The notes: generated from the letters alone by a model not told the origin. A stretch of 64,000 bases of DNA from Flavobacteriales bacterium (GCA_020635655.1 JACJZI010000004.1:186001-250000), one strand, 5' to 3'; counted from the stretch's first letter, positions 17,599-26,743 are shown. Made by a program: numbers and translations.

Positions 17599-18720
17599 TC
17601 AGTTGTTCAGCATCACCGGCATCACCAGCATGAGGATGTCCTCGCCCACCTCGCCGGACTCACCGGGAAGCAGGATGCCGGCGCGGTTCGGCGCGCTCAT
17701 CTCCAGCACCACGTGTTCGCTCTCCAGGTTGTTCAGCATGTCCATCAGGAAGCGCGAATTGAAGCCGATGGTCATGTCGTCCCCCTCGTAGCTGCAGGTC
17801 AGGGCTTCGTTCGCCTCGTTGGCGAAGTCCAGGTCCTCGGCGCTGACGGTCAGCTGGCTGCCGTTGATGCTCAGGCGGACCTGGTGGGTGGTCTTGTTGC
17901 TGAAGATGCTCACGCGGCGGATCGAGCTCAGGAACGTCGCGCGGTCGATGGTGAGCTTGTTGGGGTTCTTCTTCGGGATCACCGCCTCGTAGTTCGGGTA
18001 TTTCCCGTCGATCAGGCGGCACACCAGCATGATGTTGTCGAACGCGAAGGAAGCGTTGTTCTCGTTGTAGCTCACCGTCACCTCGGCGCTGGTGGCGGCC
18101 AGCACGTTCTTCAGCAGGTTCAGCGGTTTCTTGGGCACGATGAAGGTGGCGGCGCGGTCGGCCTTCACATCGGTGCGCATGTAGCGGACCAGCTTGTGGG
18201 CGTCGGTGGCCACGAAGCGCACGGCGTCATCGGCCAGCTCGAAGAAGATCCCGCTCATCACCGGGCGCAGGTCGTCGTTGCCGGTGGCGAAGATGCTCTT
18301 GTTGATGGCCGTGGCCAGGGTGCCGGCGGGCAGGGTGAAGCGGGAGGGCTCCTCCAGCACGGGGCTCTTGGGGAATTCCGCCCCACTGAAGCCGGTCATC
18401 TTGTACTTGCCCTGGTCGCTGCTGATCTCCACCCCGTGGTGCTTGCCGTCGATGCTGAAGGTGAGCGGCTGCTCGGGGAAGGCCTTGAGCGTATCCAGCA
18501 ACAACCGGGCGGGGATCGCCACACTGCCCTTGTCCTTGGCCTCCACCGGCATGGTGCTGGTCATCGTGGTCTCCAGGTCCGAAGCCGTCAGCGTGAGCTG
18601 CTTGCCGTCCACCTCGAACAGGAAATTGTCGAGGATCGGCAGGGTGTTGCTGCTGGCAAGAACGCCCTGCAACATCTGCAACTGCTTCAAGAGGGCGGTG
18701 CTGGATACAATGAATTTCAT
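17599..18720 (-). CDS. dnaN: DNA polymerase III beta sliding clamp
   Basis: ATG at 18720 (MKFIVSS, 373 aa) is the family start; an in-frame ATG at 18780 would add a Ser/Thr-rich 20-residue leader. Three clamp domains follow: SNTLPILDNFLFEV in domain I, MSGIFFELADDAVRFVATDAHKL in domain II, and the domain III end DILMLVMPVMLNN. The clamp encircles DNA and tethers polymerase III. Order gldF-gldG-DUF4340-dnaN is shared with other Flavobacteria as I recall. A strong -7 element lies about 130 bp upstream. Confidence 0.96.
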   Translation of the reverse strand: MKFIVSSTALLKQLQMLQGVLASSNTLPILDNFLFEVDGKQLTLTASDLETTMTSTMPVEAKDKGSVAIPARLLLDTLKAFPEQPLTFSIDGKHHGVEISSDQGKYKMTGFSGAEFPKSPVLEEPSRFTLPAGTLATAINKSIFATGNDDLRPVMSGIFFELADDAVRFVATDAHKLVRYMRTDVKADRAATFIVPKKPLNLLKNVLAATSAEVTVSYNENNASFAFDNIMLVCRLIDGKYPNYEAVIPKKNPNKLTIDRATFLSSIRRVSIFSNKTTHQVRLSINGSQLTVSAEDLDFANEANEALTCSYEGDDMTIGFNSRFLMDMLNNLESEHVVLEMSAPNRAGILLPGESGEVGEDILMLVMPVMLNN

Positions 18721-18850
18721 CGCGCTTTTGGATGAGGATGACCGGGTGGCGGACTCCGGGGTGGTGCTGACCTCTGACATGGTATGATCGGATGATCGGT
18801 GTGGCCTGGCGGGCGCGTCCGTTCTGGACGAGAATGCCCGTCAGGAGCGG

Positions 18851-18858
18851 CAAAGATA
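18851..18858 (-). promoter_or_regulatory. -7 promoter element upstream of dnaN
   Basis: On the minus strand TATCTTTG matches TAnnTTTG exactly. It is 130 bp before the MKFIV start and 70 bp before the alternative ATG at 18780, so dnaN would have a longer leader than most genes here. Confidence 0.5.
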
Positions 18859-18887
18859 GCCGGGCACTCCCGCGCGCCCGGGGCGTT

Positions 18888-18916
18888 TTATCAACACCGG
18901 GGCGGCTTTTTCCACA
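18888..18916 (+). promoter_or_regulatory. Two DnaA-box-like 9-mers upstream of dnaN
   Basis: TTATCAACA (18888-18896) and TTTTCCACA (18908-18916) each differ by one base from the DnaA box TTATCCACA. They have the same orientation and start 20 bp apart, about two helical turns. The flanks are not AT-rich. They may be DnaA-binding sites regulating dnaN; an origin is possible but unsupported. Confidence 0.3.
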
Positions 18917-18925
18917 TCCGGTGGC

Positions 18926-19942
18926 CTAGTGCACCAATGCCGTGATCGGCGGCGTGATCCGGTCGAACAGGACCCGTTGGACGACCACCAGCACAGTGTC
19001 ATCCACGGTGGCGTACATCCGGTCGACGTCCTGGGTCATCAGGTCCCCTTCCATGTCCAATTGGCCCTTGTAGGGCAGCTTGTGGAAGAAGGGGACGCGG
19101 CGCTCCGCTCCGTCCTTCTCCTTGACGGTCACGATGTGCCAGGGCGGGCTGTTCCGGACCGAATCGCATTGCGCCTTCGAGAGGTTCCGTTCGATGTACT
19201 CGAAATGCAGCGACCGGAACTGCAGCAGGAAGTCCTGTACGGCCGCGGTGTCCATGGCAACGGGGCGCAGACCTTCGTCCGTCAGGTGAAGCTCGCCCTT
19301 TTCGCCCAGCGAGACCATGAAGCTCGTGGTCGGGTCCTCCACGTGCCGCACGGCCACCACGCCGATCGTGGAGAGGTCGGGGTAGGCGAACACGTCGGTA
19401 TTGCGCCATTCGTCCAGCTTCGCATGGAAACGCGTGGTCAGGAACCCGCTGAAGCCGCTCATCCCCATGATGAAGGGAACATCGGACCGGCCCTCGCCGG
19501 GTTTTTCCAGCACCATGTAGGTGCCGTAGTGATCGGGCGTGGCATGGCCCACGTACCAGATCTTGGCGGGCGTGTCCCCACCTTGATAGATCTCGACCTT
19601 CTTGGCGGCACCGCCCATGACGCGCAGCACATTGGCCTCCGCGCTCTTCGGCACCGGGGCGCGCACCTCCACCCGCAGGAACGTCTTCAGCAGCAGGCGC
19701 ACCGGGACCGGGTTCGCGCGATAGATGCCGTTCACCGTCCAGGTGCCGTCGTCCTGGCGGCGCAGGTCCGCCGTGTGCCCGTCCTTTTCGGCGATGAAGA
19801 TGCGGTCCACCGAACTGGTGTCCGCGATGGCGAAATCGGTCAGCGGGCCGCTCAGGGTGGTGCCCCGGTCACGGGCGCTCAACCACCAGGCCAGGGCACC
19901 CAGCGCGACCATCAGAAGAAGCAGGATGAGGATGCGTTTCAT
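18926..19942 (-). CDS. DUF4340 domain-containing membrane-anchored protein
   Basis: ATG at 19942 gives 338 residues, overlapping the gldG stop by 4 bp. One N-terminal membrane helix (ILILLLLMVALGALAWWLSA) is followed by an extracytoplasmic beta-rich domain (FAIADTSSVDRIFIAEKDG, WTVNGIYRANPVPVRLLLKT, KKVEIYQGG, YMVLEKPGEGRSDVPFIMG) typical of DUF4340. The family occurs beside GldG-like ABC components; its position here suggests an accessory subunit of the GldFG transporter. The molecular role is unknown. Confidence 0.82.
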   Translation of the reverse strand: MKRILILLLLMVALGALAWWLSARDRGTTLSGPLTDFAIADTSSVDRIFIAEKDGHTADLRRQDDGTWTVNGIYRANPVPVRLLLKTFLRVEVRAPVPKSAEANVLRVMGGAAKKVEIYQGGDTPAKIWYVGHATPDHYGTYMVLEKPGEGRSDVPFIMGMSGFSGFLTTRFHAKLDEWRNTDVFAYPDLSTIGVVAVRHVEDPTTSFMVSLGEKGELHLTDEGLRPVAMDTAAVQDFLLQFRSLHFEYIERNLSKAQCDSVRNSPPWHIVTVKEKDGAERRVPFFHKLPYKGQLDMEGDLMTQDVDRMYATVDDTVLVVVQRVLFDRITPPITALVH

Positions 19943-21675
19943 GCGGCGCGGGAAAAGCGGCGTTTCCGGAAGTACTGGAAGGAGAGCCCGGCCAGCAGGG
20001 TCAACAGGATGGGCGCCCCCACGGCGACCACCTGCCACCGGGTGCGTTCGTCCACGATCCGTTCCGGGTCCAGCTGGCGCAGGGTAATGGCCCGCGACCG
20101 GATGCTGATCAGGCTCTTGTCGTCCAGCAGGTAGTTCAACGCGTTGATGATCAGCTCGCGGTTGCCATAGATCTTCCGCCCCGCATACCGATCATAGCCC
20201 AGCATGTAGTACATCCCCTTGTCGGGGTCCACCCGGTTGGCGATCACGTCGCCGTCGCTGATCACGATCTGTGCGGTGTGACGCCCGCGTTCCCGGAAGG
20301 CGATCTCCTCCTGCTCCTTGAATTTCGGCGGGAGCAGGTCGGTGAACGCGGAATGGAAACGCCCTTCGAGCAGCACGCCCACGGGTGCGGGAATGCCGCC
20401 CATCTTGTCCAGGCCCATGTCCACGTCCACGATGCCCAGGCTGATCCGCACCGGGTTCTTCAGCACCCGGTTGTATGGGGAGGTGGTGAGGAGGATGGTC
20501 TTCCGGATGCTGTCCACCGCGATGGTGTCCATGCTGCTGATGAACGCGGTATGCACCGGATCGATGTTGGTGACGATCGGATGATGGCCCTGGGGCACCA
20601 GCACGGGTTCGAAATACCAGGGGAACCGTTCCAGTTTCCGTTGATTGCCATACGGCGTGGTGTAGATCTCGATCGGCGCGCAGCTCGCGTCCAGGAGCAG
20701 GTCCTTGTTGATCCGCACCCCGTAGGCGAAGAGCATGGCGTCCAGGTCCAGGTCCAGCGGGGTGGCCATGCTGAACTGCTTTTCGCGCAGACTGTCGAGG
20801 TGGGCGTTCATCACGTCCAGCAGCCACAACACCCGGCCGCCGTTCATGATGAACTGGTCCAGGATGTATTGGTCCTTCTTGCTGAAGGTGCTGTCGGGTT
20901 TGGCGATGATCAGTGCATCGTACTTGTTCACGCGGTACCGCGCACCCTTCACGTGGTCGCTCAGGGCATCGACCCGGCCATCGATGCGCACGCGGGTCAC
21001 GTCGTAGTTCTCGCCCAGGGCGGTGGCGATGTCCTGGACCTGGATCGGTGCCAGTTCACCCTGACCTTCCAGGAAAGCCACCTTGGGCCGCTCGAAACGG
21101 GTGAGCTGCCGGATGGCGCCCGCCATCTCGTACTCCAGGTTGTTGATCGAGCGGTTCACCATGTCGGCGTCCGGCTGCCGCAATTGGGTCTTCAGCAGTT
21201 GCACCGGGATGGTCTTCCCGCGGTAGGTGATCAGGGCGCCCGGGAAGACGATCCGTTCGGAGAACCCGCTCTTCTCGCGGATCCGGATGCTGGTGTATTG
21301 CAGCCCCTGCTTTTCCAGTTGCGCGTAGACCTCGTTGCGCGTCTTCTCGTCCGGATGATCACTCGGGTCCTCGAAGGCGTATTCCAGCTTGTCCGGGGCG
21401 TCCACGCGCATCTCGTCCAACAGTTCCCGCGTCGCCAGGGACAACCGGCGCAGGTCCGCCGGCAGGTCGCCGTCCAGGAACACCTTCACGAACACCACGT
21501 CCTTGAGGCTGTCCACCAGCTGGTGCGTGGCCGGAGTGAGGGTGAACCGCTTTTCGCTGGTCAGGTCGGCGCGCAGGTGGGTGAACGAGCCGATGAACAG
21601 CACCAGCAGCACGATGCCGATCCCCACCAGCAGCTCGGTGATGTCGCGCATCCGTGTGCCCCATGACCGTTTCAT
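19939..21675 (-). CDS. gldG: Gliding-motility ABC transporter component GldG
   Basis: A 578-residue protein with an N-terminal membrane helix (LLVGIGIVLLVLFIGSF), a large ABC-associated periplasmic domain (YNLTPATHQLVDSL-like region FTLTPATHQLVDSLKDVVFV, VAFLEGQGEL, NGGRVLWLLDVMNA) and a C-terminal membrane helix (VAVGAPILLTLLAGLSFQYF) ending in basic residues. This matches GldG, which with GldF and the ATPase GldA forms the transporter associated with flavobacterial gliding and T9SS function. GldA is not in the window. The start is 2 bp from the gldF stop. Confidence 0.9.
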   Translation of the reverse strand: MKRSWGTRMRDITELLVGIGIVLLVLFIGSFTHLRADLTSEKRFTLTPATHQLVDSLKDVVFVKVFLDGDLPADLRRLSLATRELLDEMRVDAPDKLEYAFEDPSDHPDEKTRNEVYAQLEKQGLQYTSIRIREKSGFSERIVFPGALITYRGKTIPVQLLKTQLRQPDADMVNRSINNLEYEMAGAIRQLTRFERPKVAFLEGQGELAPIQVQDIATALGENYDVTRVRIDGRVDALSDHVKGARYRVNKYDALIIAKPDSTFSKKDQYILDQFIMNGGRVLWLLDVMNAHLDSLREKQFSMATPLDLDLDAMLFAYGVRINKDLLLDASCAPIEIYTTPYGNQRKLERFPWYFEPVLVPQGHHPIVTNIDPVHTAFISSMDTIAVDSIRKTILLTTSPYNRVLKNPVRISLGIVDVDMGLDKMGGIPAPVGVLLEGRFHSAFTDLLPPKFKEQEEIAFRERGRHTAQIVISDGDVIANRVDPDKGMYYMLGYDRYAGRKIYGNRELIINALNYLLDDKSLISIRSRAITLRQLDPERIVDERTRWQVVAVGAPILLTLLAGLSFQYFRKRRFSRAA

Positions 21676-21676
21676 C

Positions 21677-22402
21677 TCACCATTTCCGGCTTTGGAGCAC
21701 CAGGCGCGTGGCCATCAGGAACAGGGCGATCACCCCGGCGAAGTACAGCACGTCGCGCAGGTCGACCACCCCGCGGCTGATCGAGGCATAATGTGCCTGG
21801 ATGCCGATGTTCTTGATCGGGCCCTCCAGCGCACCCAGCAGGTCGAAGCTGGCGATCTGGTCGAAGCCCAGGTAGAGCAGGAAGCTCAGGAACACCGCGA
21901 TCAGGAAGGCGACGATCTGGCTCTCCGTCAGTGCGGAGGCGAAAAGGCCCACCGCCGCGAAACAGGCACCCAGAAAGAAGAGGCCGAGGTAGCTGCCCCA
22001 GGTGCCGCCCGTGTCGATGTTGCCCTGCGGTACGGCCAGGTCGGCGATGCTCCACACGTAGATCAGCGTGGGCAGCAGCGCCAGAAGGATCAGGGTCACC
22101 GCGGCGATGTACTTGCCCAGCACGATGTGCCATTCGCTCAATGGGCGCGTCAGGAGCAGCTCGATGGTGCCCGTACGCTTCTCCTCACTGAAACTGCGCA
22201 TGGTGACCGCCGGCACCAGAAAAAGGAACACCCACGGCGCCACCATGAACAGCGGCGCCAGGTCGGCGTAGCCCAGGTCGAGCAAATTGTCCGGGAAGAC
22301 CCACAGCAGCAGGCCGGTCACCAGCAGGAAGATCACGATCACGATCTGGCCGATCAGCGAACCGATGAAGCCGCGGACCTCCTTGATGATGAGCGCTCGC
22401 AT
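21677..22402 (-). CDS. gldF: Gliding-motility ABC transporter permease GldF
   Basis: 241 residues with about six membrane helices in the ABC-2 permease arrangement: IKEVRGFIGSLIGQIVIVIF at the N-terminus, SFSEEKRTGTIELLLTRPLS (the ABC-2 signature), then hydrophobic helices to the end. Length matches GldF. It is first in a gldF-gldG-DUF4340 operon with near-zero spacing. On the minus strand TATCTTCG (22463-22456), a -7-like element, lies 53 bp upstream. Confidence 0.9.
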   Translation of the reverse strand: MRALIIKEVRGFIGSLIGQIVIVIFLLVTGLLLWVFPDNLLDLGYADLAPLFMVAPWVFLFLVPAVTMRSFSEEKRTGTIELLLTRPLSEWHIVLGKYIAAVTLILLALLPTLIYVWSIADLAVPQGNIDTGGTWGSYLGLFFLGACFAAVGLFASALTESQIVAFLIAVFLSFLLYLGFDQIASFDLLGALEGPIKNIGIQAHYASISRGVVDLRDVLYFAGVIALFLMATRLVLQSRKW

Positions 22403-22526
22403 TCCTCCCTTCAGGCAGTGGGGCGCGGCCGGTGCTTGGACCTTGGCGCAGCGGGCGAAGATACCATCGGGGTCGCGCCGGGGGTGGCCCAGGTGCTGTG
22501 GGATATACGTGTCCGCCCGAAAGCCA

Positions 22527-23417
22527 CTAGAACTGGATGACGGTCTTGTGTCGACGGCGCACCGGTTTCTTCGGGATCTTCTTCTCGTCGGTCTCGCAAT
22601 AGTTCTTCACGATGAACACCGAATCATTGTCGCCCATCGTCGCCGAGGTCCGCCAGTCCGCGCAGGCCGGGTCCTTCTGGTCCATGTTGTAGTAGCAATC
22701 GCCCCGGTAATAAAAGGCATCGCGCACCTCATCGTCGTCGTTCCTTTCCTGGATCACTTCGGTGAACGCATCGATGGCCTCCCCCCAGCGCTTGAGGTCG
22801 TACAACAGGATCGCCGCGCTCATGCGCCCGCCTGGAATGTCCGGCTTCAGGGATAGCGCCCTGCGGATGTCGTCCAATCCCGCCTCTTCGCGGTAGAGCT
22901 CCCCCTTGACCACGCCGCTCAGGAAAAGGGCATCCGCATGGTCCTCCTGCAGCTTGAGGGCGCGTTCCGCATCATGCAGGGCCTTGGTGTTGTCCTGGCC
23001 CAGATAGTTCGCGCAGGCCCGGTTGTACCAGATATCCGGGTCATCCGGGTCCAGTTCGATGGCCTTGTCCAGATCGCGCATCGCGCCCTTGATGTTCCCC
23101 TCGGTGATGCGCAGCGCCGAACGGCTCACGTACAGCCGCGGGTCCCGATCGTTGAGCTCCAATGAGGACTTGTAATCGCGCAACGCTTCATCGTACTGCT
23201 TGAGATGTTGGTGCACGTCACCCCGCAGCTTGAAGGCGAGCGCCGAGGTGTCGTTGCGTGCGATCGCCGTATCCGCCATCACCAGGGCCCGATCGAACCG
23301 ACCGGAGTCCAGCAACTGCTGCACCTGGTCCAGCAAGCGGGCGGCACCTTCCTGAGCGAGCAGGGAGCCGCTGGGAAGGAAGGTCAGCGCAAGAAGGAAG
23401 GAACGTCCTTTCATCAT
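22527..23417 (-). CDS. Secreted tetratricopeptide-repeat protein
   Basis: Two adjacent ATGs (23417, 23414) are possible; the signal peptide (SFLLALTFLPSGSLLAQ) follows. About 296 residues contain at least five TPR units: LLDSGRFDRALVMADTAIAR, HLKQYDEALRDYKSSLELND, GNIKGAMRDLDKAIELDPDD, NTKALHDAERALKLQEDHAD and a last unit near KRWGEAIDAFTEVIQERNDD. The C-terminus is basic (KKIPKKPVRRRHK). It is likely a periplasmic scaffold; partner unknown. It is 5 bp from the upstream ABM gene on the same strand. Confidence 0.82.
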   Translation of the reverse strand: MMKGRSFLLALTFLPSGSLLAQEGAARLLDQVQQLLDSGRFDRALVMADTAIARNDTSALAFKLRGDVHQHLKQYDEALRDYKSSLELNDRDPRLYVSRSALRITEGNIKGAMRDLDKAIELDPDDPDIWYNRACANYLGQDNTKALHDAERALKLQEDHADALFLSGVVKGELYREEAGLDDIRRALSLKPDIPGGRMSAAILLYDLKRWGEAIDAFTEVIQERNDDDEVRDAFYYRGDCYYNMDQKDPACADWRTSATMGDNDSVFIVKNYCETDEKKIPKKPVRRRHKTVIQF

Positions 23418-23421
23418 CGGT

Positions 23422-23730
23422 TCAGGTGGCCTGGGGCTCCATCCGGTGGAGCGTTTCGTTGGACCAGGCCTCGGCCGGGGCCTCGAAGAGCGACTTGACC
23501 ACGGGCCACACCGAGGCGAACACCTCTGAACCACGGTATCGGTCCAGGTCTTCCAGCGTACGCCACTGGCTGTAGGTGGTGAACACACGGGGGTCATCGA
23601 TATCCTGGAGCAGTTCCAGATGCGTGCAACCGGGCATGGCGATGATGCGGTGTCGCCAGTCCTCGAAAAGGGTCAGGAAACGATCGACCGCCTCCGCGCG
23701 GAACGTCATGCGCACGAGCCGGATGATCAT
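23422..23730 (-). CDS. Antibiotic-biosynthesis-monooxygenase (ABM) domain protein
   Basis: A 102-residue ferredoxin-like ABM fold: MIIRLVRMTFRAEAVDRFL, then GCTHLELLQDIDDPRVFTTY and SQWRTLEDLDRYRGSEVF. Related proteins are cofactor-free quinol monooxygenases or heme-degrading enzymes, often housekeeping; which applies here cannot be told. It overlaps the SAM-hydrolase gene by 4 bp, indicating coupling. Confidence 0.85.
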   Translation of the reverse strand: MIIRLVRMTFRAEAVDRFLTLFEDWRHRIIAMPGCTHLELLQDIDDPRVFTTYSQWRTLEDLDRYRGSEVFASVWPVVKSLFEAPAEAWSNETLHRMEPQAT

Positions 23731-24554
23731 GAGGCGAAGGCACGTTGGGTCAGCACGTCCTGGAGTTCGATGCGCACGGGGTCCTGCACGTGCAGGCCGA
23801 ACAGGCGGGCGGCCCCGCCTCCGGACCCCTCCGCGCCCTTGTTCACCGCGATCTCCAACAAGCCGCTCGCCCCGAAGAACGCCACGCGCTCGCCCTGGGG
23901 CACCTCGCCATAGGTGCGGTGCAAGGTGGTGATGTCGTTCTGGGAACGGCCGAAGGCGATCCGGAACGCGCGGTCCTTGACCACGCGTACGAAAAGATCG
24001 CGGTGGATATTGGTCACCGCATTGCCGTAGACATCGATGTGGATCACCGCCCCACGGATGCTTTCCGGGTCGGCCGCCGGTGCGAAACCGATCATCTGGC
24101 GGATGCCGTCCTGGGCCGAGCCGATCTCCGCAACGGGCCGTCCCTGGGCCAGGTGGCAGGCGGCTCTGGCGAACACACCCTTGGTCGGAAAGGTCATGGC
24201 ATCCGGGTCATCGGTCGGGTGCAGTGAAAAGACCGCTTCGGGACGTCCGCCGAGGATCAGGGAAAAGAGGCCATTGTCCGCCCCGATGAACCAATGTCCG
24301 CCCTGGCGCACCGCCACATGGGGGATGACCTCATCGGCCTCCGGGTTCACGCCGATCACGTGTACGGTCCCCTCCGGGAAATGAGGCCAGGCATTGCGCA
24401 CCACGAAGGCCGCATGGGCATTGTCGAAGGGTTTCACCTCGTGCGTCACGTCCACGATCGTGGCGCCCGGGAACAGACCCAGGATCCGGCCCTTGACCGC
24501 TGCCACATAGTGATCGCGCGTACCCATGTCGGTGGTGAGGGTGATGATGGACAT
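23727..24554 (-). CDS. SAM hydroxide adenosyltransferase (DUF62 family)
   Basis: 275 residues starting MSIITLTTDMGTRDHYVAAV, the family signature with the conserved Asp/Lys (AAVKGRIL). Other landmarks are IVDVTHEVKPFD, ARAACHLA, and IHIDVYGNAVTNI with the C-terminal GERVAFFGASGLLEIAVNKG. The enzyme cleaves S-adenosylmethionine to adenosine and methionine using hydroxide and may regulate SAM levels. It heads a minus-strand SAM-hydrolase/ABM/TPR cluster, divergent from phoH. Confidence 0.9.
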   Translation of the reverse strand: MSIITLTTDMGTRDHYVAAVKGRILGLFPGATIVDVTHEVKPFDNAHAAFVVRNAWPHFPEGTVHVIGVNPEADEVIPHVAVRQGGHWFIGADNGLFSLILGGRPEAVFSLHPTDDPDAMTFPTKGVFARAACHLAQGRPVAEIGSAQDGIRQMIGFAPAADPESIRGAVIHIDVYGNAVTNIHRDLFVRVVKDRAFRIAFGRSQNDITTLHRTYGEVPQGERVAFFGASGLLEIAVNKGAEGSGGGAARLFGLHVQDPVRIELQDVLTQRAFAS

Positions 24555-24649
24555 CGGTGGTGGATGGGGTGATCGGCTACCTTCGGGCGATCAAAAATAA
24601 GGGCGGTCCCAGGGCGCGATCGGACTTTTCCGCAAAGACATCAACGGGT

Positions 24650-25612
24650 GTGAGTGAACGAACGATACAGGTCACGGCCGTGGAGCCCATCGAGGTGCTC
24701 GGCGCCAACGACCAGAACCTCCGCATCATCCGCGGCTTCTTTCCCCGGCTCAACATCATCGCACGTGGCGACACCATCCGGGTGATCGGCAATGAGGAGG
24801 ACATCGACCGGTTCGCCGAGCGGTTCGATCTGCTCGTGCAGCACGTGCTCCGCTACAATGAACTGCCTCGGAAGGTGCTGGACGACATCATGGGGGGAGC
24901 TCCCGATGGCGGACCGCTGCCTGAGGAAGCCGACGTCCTGGTGCACGGCAACGCCGGTCTGCGCGTCAAGGCCCGCACCCGCAACCAGCAACGCCTGGTG
25001 GAGGCGGTCGCCTCCCATGACATGGTCTTCGCCGTGGGCCCTGCCGGTACCGGCAAGACCTACACCGCGGTGGCGCTGGCGGTGAAGGCCCTGAAGGAGA
25101 AGCAGGTGCGCCGCATCATCCTGACACGACCCGCCGTGGAAGCAGGGGAGAACCTCGGTTTCCTGCCCGGGGACCTGCGCGAGAAGCTCGACCCCTACCT
25201 CCAGCCCCTCTATGACGCGCTCAAGGACATGATCCCCGCAGGCCGCCTGGCCGAGCACCTGGAGACCGGTGTGATCCAGATCGCACCGCTCGCCTTCATG
25301 CGCGGACGCACGCTCGATCACGCCTTCGTGATCCTGGACGAGGCACAGAACGCCACGCTCGGCCAGCTGAAGATGTTCCTGACCCGCATGGGGCGCTCGG
25401 CCAAGTTCGTCATCACCGGCGACCTCACCCAGGTGGACCTGCCCCGTCACATGCCTTCCGGACTGGAAAAGGCGATCGCCATGCTCCGCAGCGTGGAAGG
25501 CATCGCCGTGATCGAGCTGGACGAGAAGGATGTGATCCGCCATGAACTGGTCACGCGGGTGCTGATCGCCTTCCGCGAAATGGAGGAGGGAGAGGGGAAA
25601 GGGGAAAATTGA
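24650..25612 (+). CDS. PhoH-family ATPase
   Basis: GTG at 24650 (320 aa) is preferred over the upstream ATG at 24557 because a -7-like TACCTTCG (24578-24585) lies between them. An N-terminal KH-like region (VEPIEVLGANDQNLRIIRGF) precedes the ATPase: Walker A GPAGTGKT and Walker B FVILDEAQNA, with the PhoH signature RPAVEAGENLGFLPGDL. PhoH proteins are cytoplasmic RNA-associated ATPases linked to phosphate starvation. The C-terminus is a short Glu/Gly-rich tail running into a purine-rich tract. Confidence 0.92.
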   Translation: MSERTIQVTAVEPIEVLGANDQNLRIIRGFFPRLNIIARGDTIRVIGNEEDIDRFAERFDLLVQHVLRYNELPRKVLDDIMGGAPDGGPLPEEADVLVHGNAGLRVKARTRNQQRLVEAVASHDMVFAVGPAGTGKTYTAVALAVKALKEKQVRRIILTRPAVEAGENLGFLPGDLREKLDPYLQPLYDALKDMIPAGRLAEHLETGVIQIAPLAFMRGRTLDHAFVILDEAQNATLGQLKMFLTRMGRSAKFVITGDLTQVDLPRHMPSGLEKAIAMLRSVEGIAVIELDEKDVIRHELVTRVLIAFREMEEGEGKGEN

Positions 25613-25655
25613 AAGGAGAAAGCTGAAAGGGGAAAGTGGTTGCCACCTCGCCATG

Positions 25656-25764
25656 CATCACTCCACACTCATCACTCCACACTCATCACTCCACACTCAT
25701 CACTCCACACTCATCACTCCACACTCATCACTCCACACTCATCACTCCACACGCATCACTCCAC
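25656..25764. repeat. 14-bp tandem repeat array between phoH and purC
   Basis: The unit CATCACTCCACACT is repeated six times without change from 25656 to 25739, followed by a one-mismatch copy (25740-25753) and a partial degenerate copy. It is preceded by a purine-rich tract (about 25588-25640) built on GAAAGGGGAAA. Without spacers it is not a CRISPR array. It lies in the 5' region of purC. Confidence 0.95.
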
Positions 25765-25795
25765 GCCTCCCAACAACTGACCACCCAGCGACCGC

Positions 25796-26743
25796 ATGCC
25801 CGACACCCTCACGCACACCGCCCTGAAGTTCCCCGAAGGCACCACCGTATACCACGGCAAGGTCCGCGATGTGTACCGGCTGCCGGATGGCCGATCGATC
25901 CTGGTGGCCACGGACCGGATCAGCGCGTTCGATGTGATCCTGCCGCGCGGCATCCCGCACAAGGGCCAGGTGCTCACCCAGCTCAGTTGGCACATGTTGC
26001 AGGCCACCGCCGACGTGGCACCGAACTGGGCCGATGCCATGCCCGACCCGCAGGTGATCATCGGGAGGACCTGCGAACCCGTGAAGGTGGAGATGGTGGT
26101 GCGCGGCTACCTCAGTGGCCACGCCTGGCGCACCTACTCGGCTGGCCAACGGATGCTCTGCGGTGCCGCAATGCCCGAGGACATGCGGGAGAACGATGCC
26201 TTCCCCGCACCGATCATCACGCCCAGCACCAAGGCCGATGAAGGCCACGATGAGGACATCACCCCGGAGGGGATCCTGGACCTCGGGCTTTGCACCAGGG
26301 CGGAGTGGGACACCATGGCGAAATACGCCCGCGCGCTTTTCGCCCGCGGTCAGGATATCGCCCGGTCCCGCGGACTGATCCTGGTGGACACCAAGTACGA
26401 GTTCGGACGGGACGCGGATGGCAGGATCCTCCTGATCGACGAGATCCACACGCCGGACAGTTCACGCTATTTCCATCTGGACGGCTACGCCGAACGCCAG
26501 GCGCGCGGCGAACGGCAGAAGCAGTTGAGCAAGGAGTTCGTGCGGGAATGGCTGATCGCCCACGACTTCATGGGCAGGGAAGGCCAGAAGCTGCCCACCA
26601 TGGATGATGCCTTCGTGAACAGCGTCAGCGAACGCTACATCGAGCTCTACGAGACCATCACCGGCCGGCCCTTCGTGCCTGCCGATACCGCGGCCATCGC
26701 GCAGCGGATCCAGAAAGCAATGGAGGCATACCTGGGTACATAG
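25796..26743 (+). CDS. purC: Phosphoribosylaminoimidazole-succinocarboxamide synthase
   Basis: A 315-residue SAICAR synthetase. Landmarks are the N-terminal YHGKVRDVYRLPDGRSILVA, VATDRISAFDVILPRGIP, the second block VVRGYLSGHAWRTY, and ILVDTKYEFGRDADGRILLI followed by DEIHTPDSSRYF. It ligates CAIR and aspartate with ATP in de novo purine synthesis. Length fits the long form found in Bacteroidota and yeast. Its leader contains the 14-bp tandem array, so transcript length or stability could vary with copy number; that is inference. Confidence 0.95.
   Translation: MPDTLTHTALKFPEGTTVYHGKVRDVYRLPDGRSILVATDRISAFDVILPRGIPHKGQVLTQLSWHMLQATADVAPNWADAMPDPQVIIGRTCEPVKVEMVVRGYLSGHAWRTYSAGQRMLCGAAMPEDMRENDAFPAPIITPSTKADEGHDEDITPEGILDLGLCTRAEWDTMAKYARALFARGQDIARSRGLILVDTKYEFGRDADGRILLIDEIHTPDSSRYFHLDGYAERQARGERQKQLSKEFVREWLIAHDFMGREGQKLPTMDDAFVNSVSERYIELYETITGRPFVPADTAAIAQRIQKAMEAYLGT

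Noticed and set aside
25656..25764. CRISPR array
   Set aside because: The copies are contiguous with no spacers, the unit is only 14 bp, and no cas genes are present.
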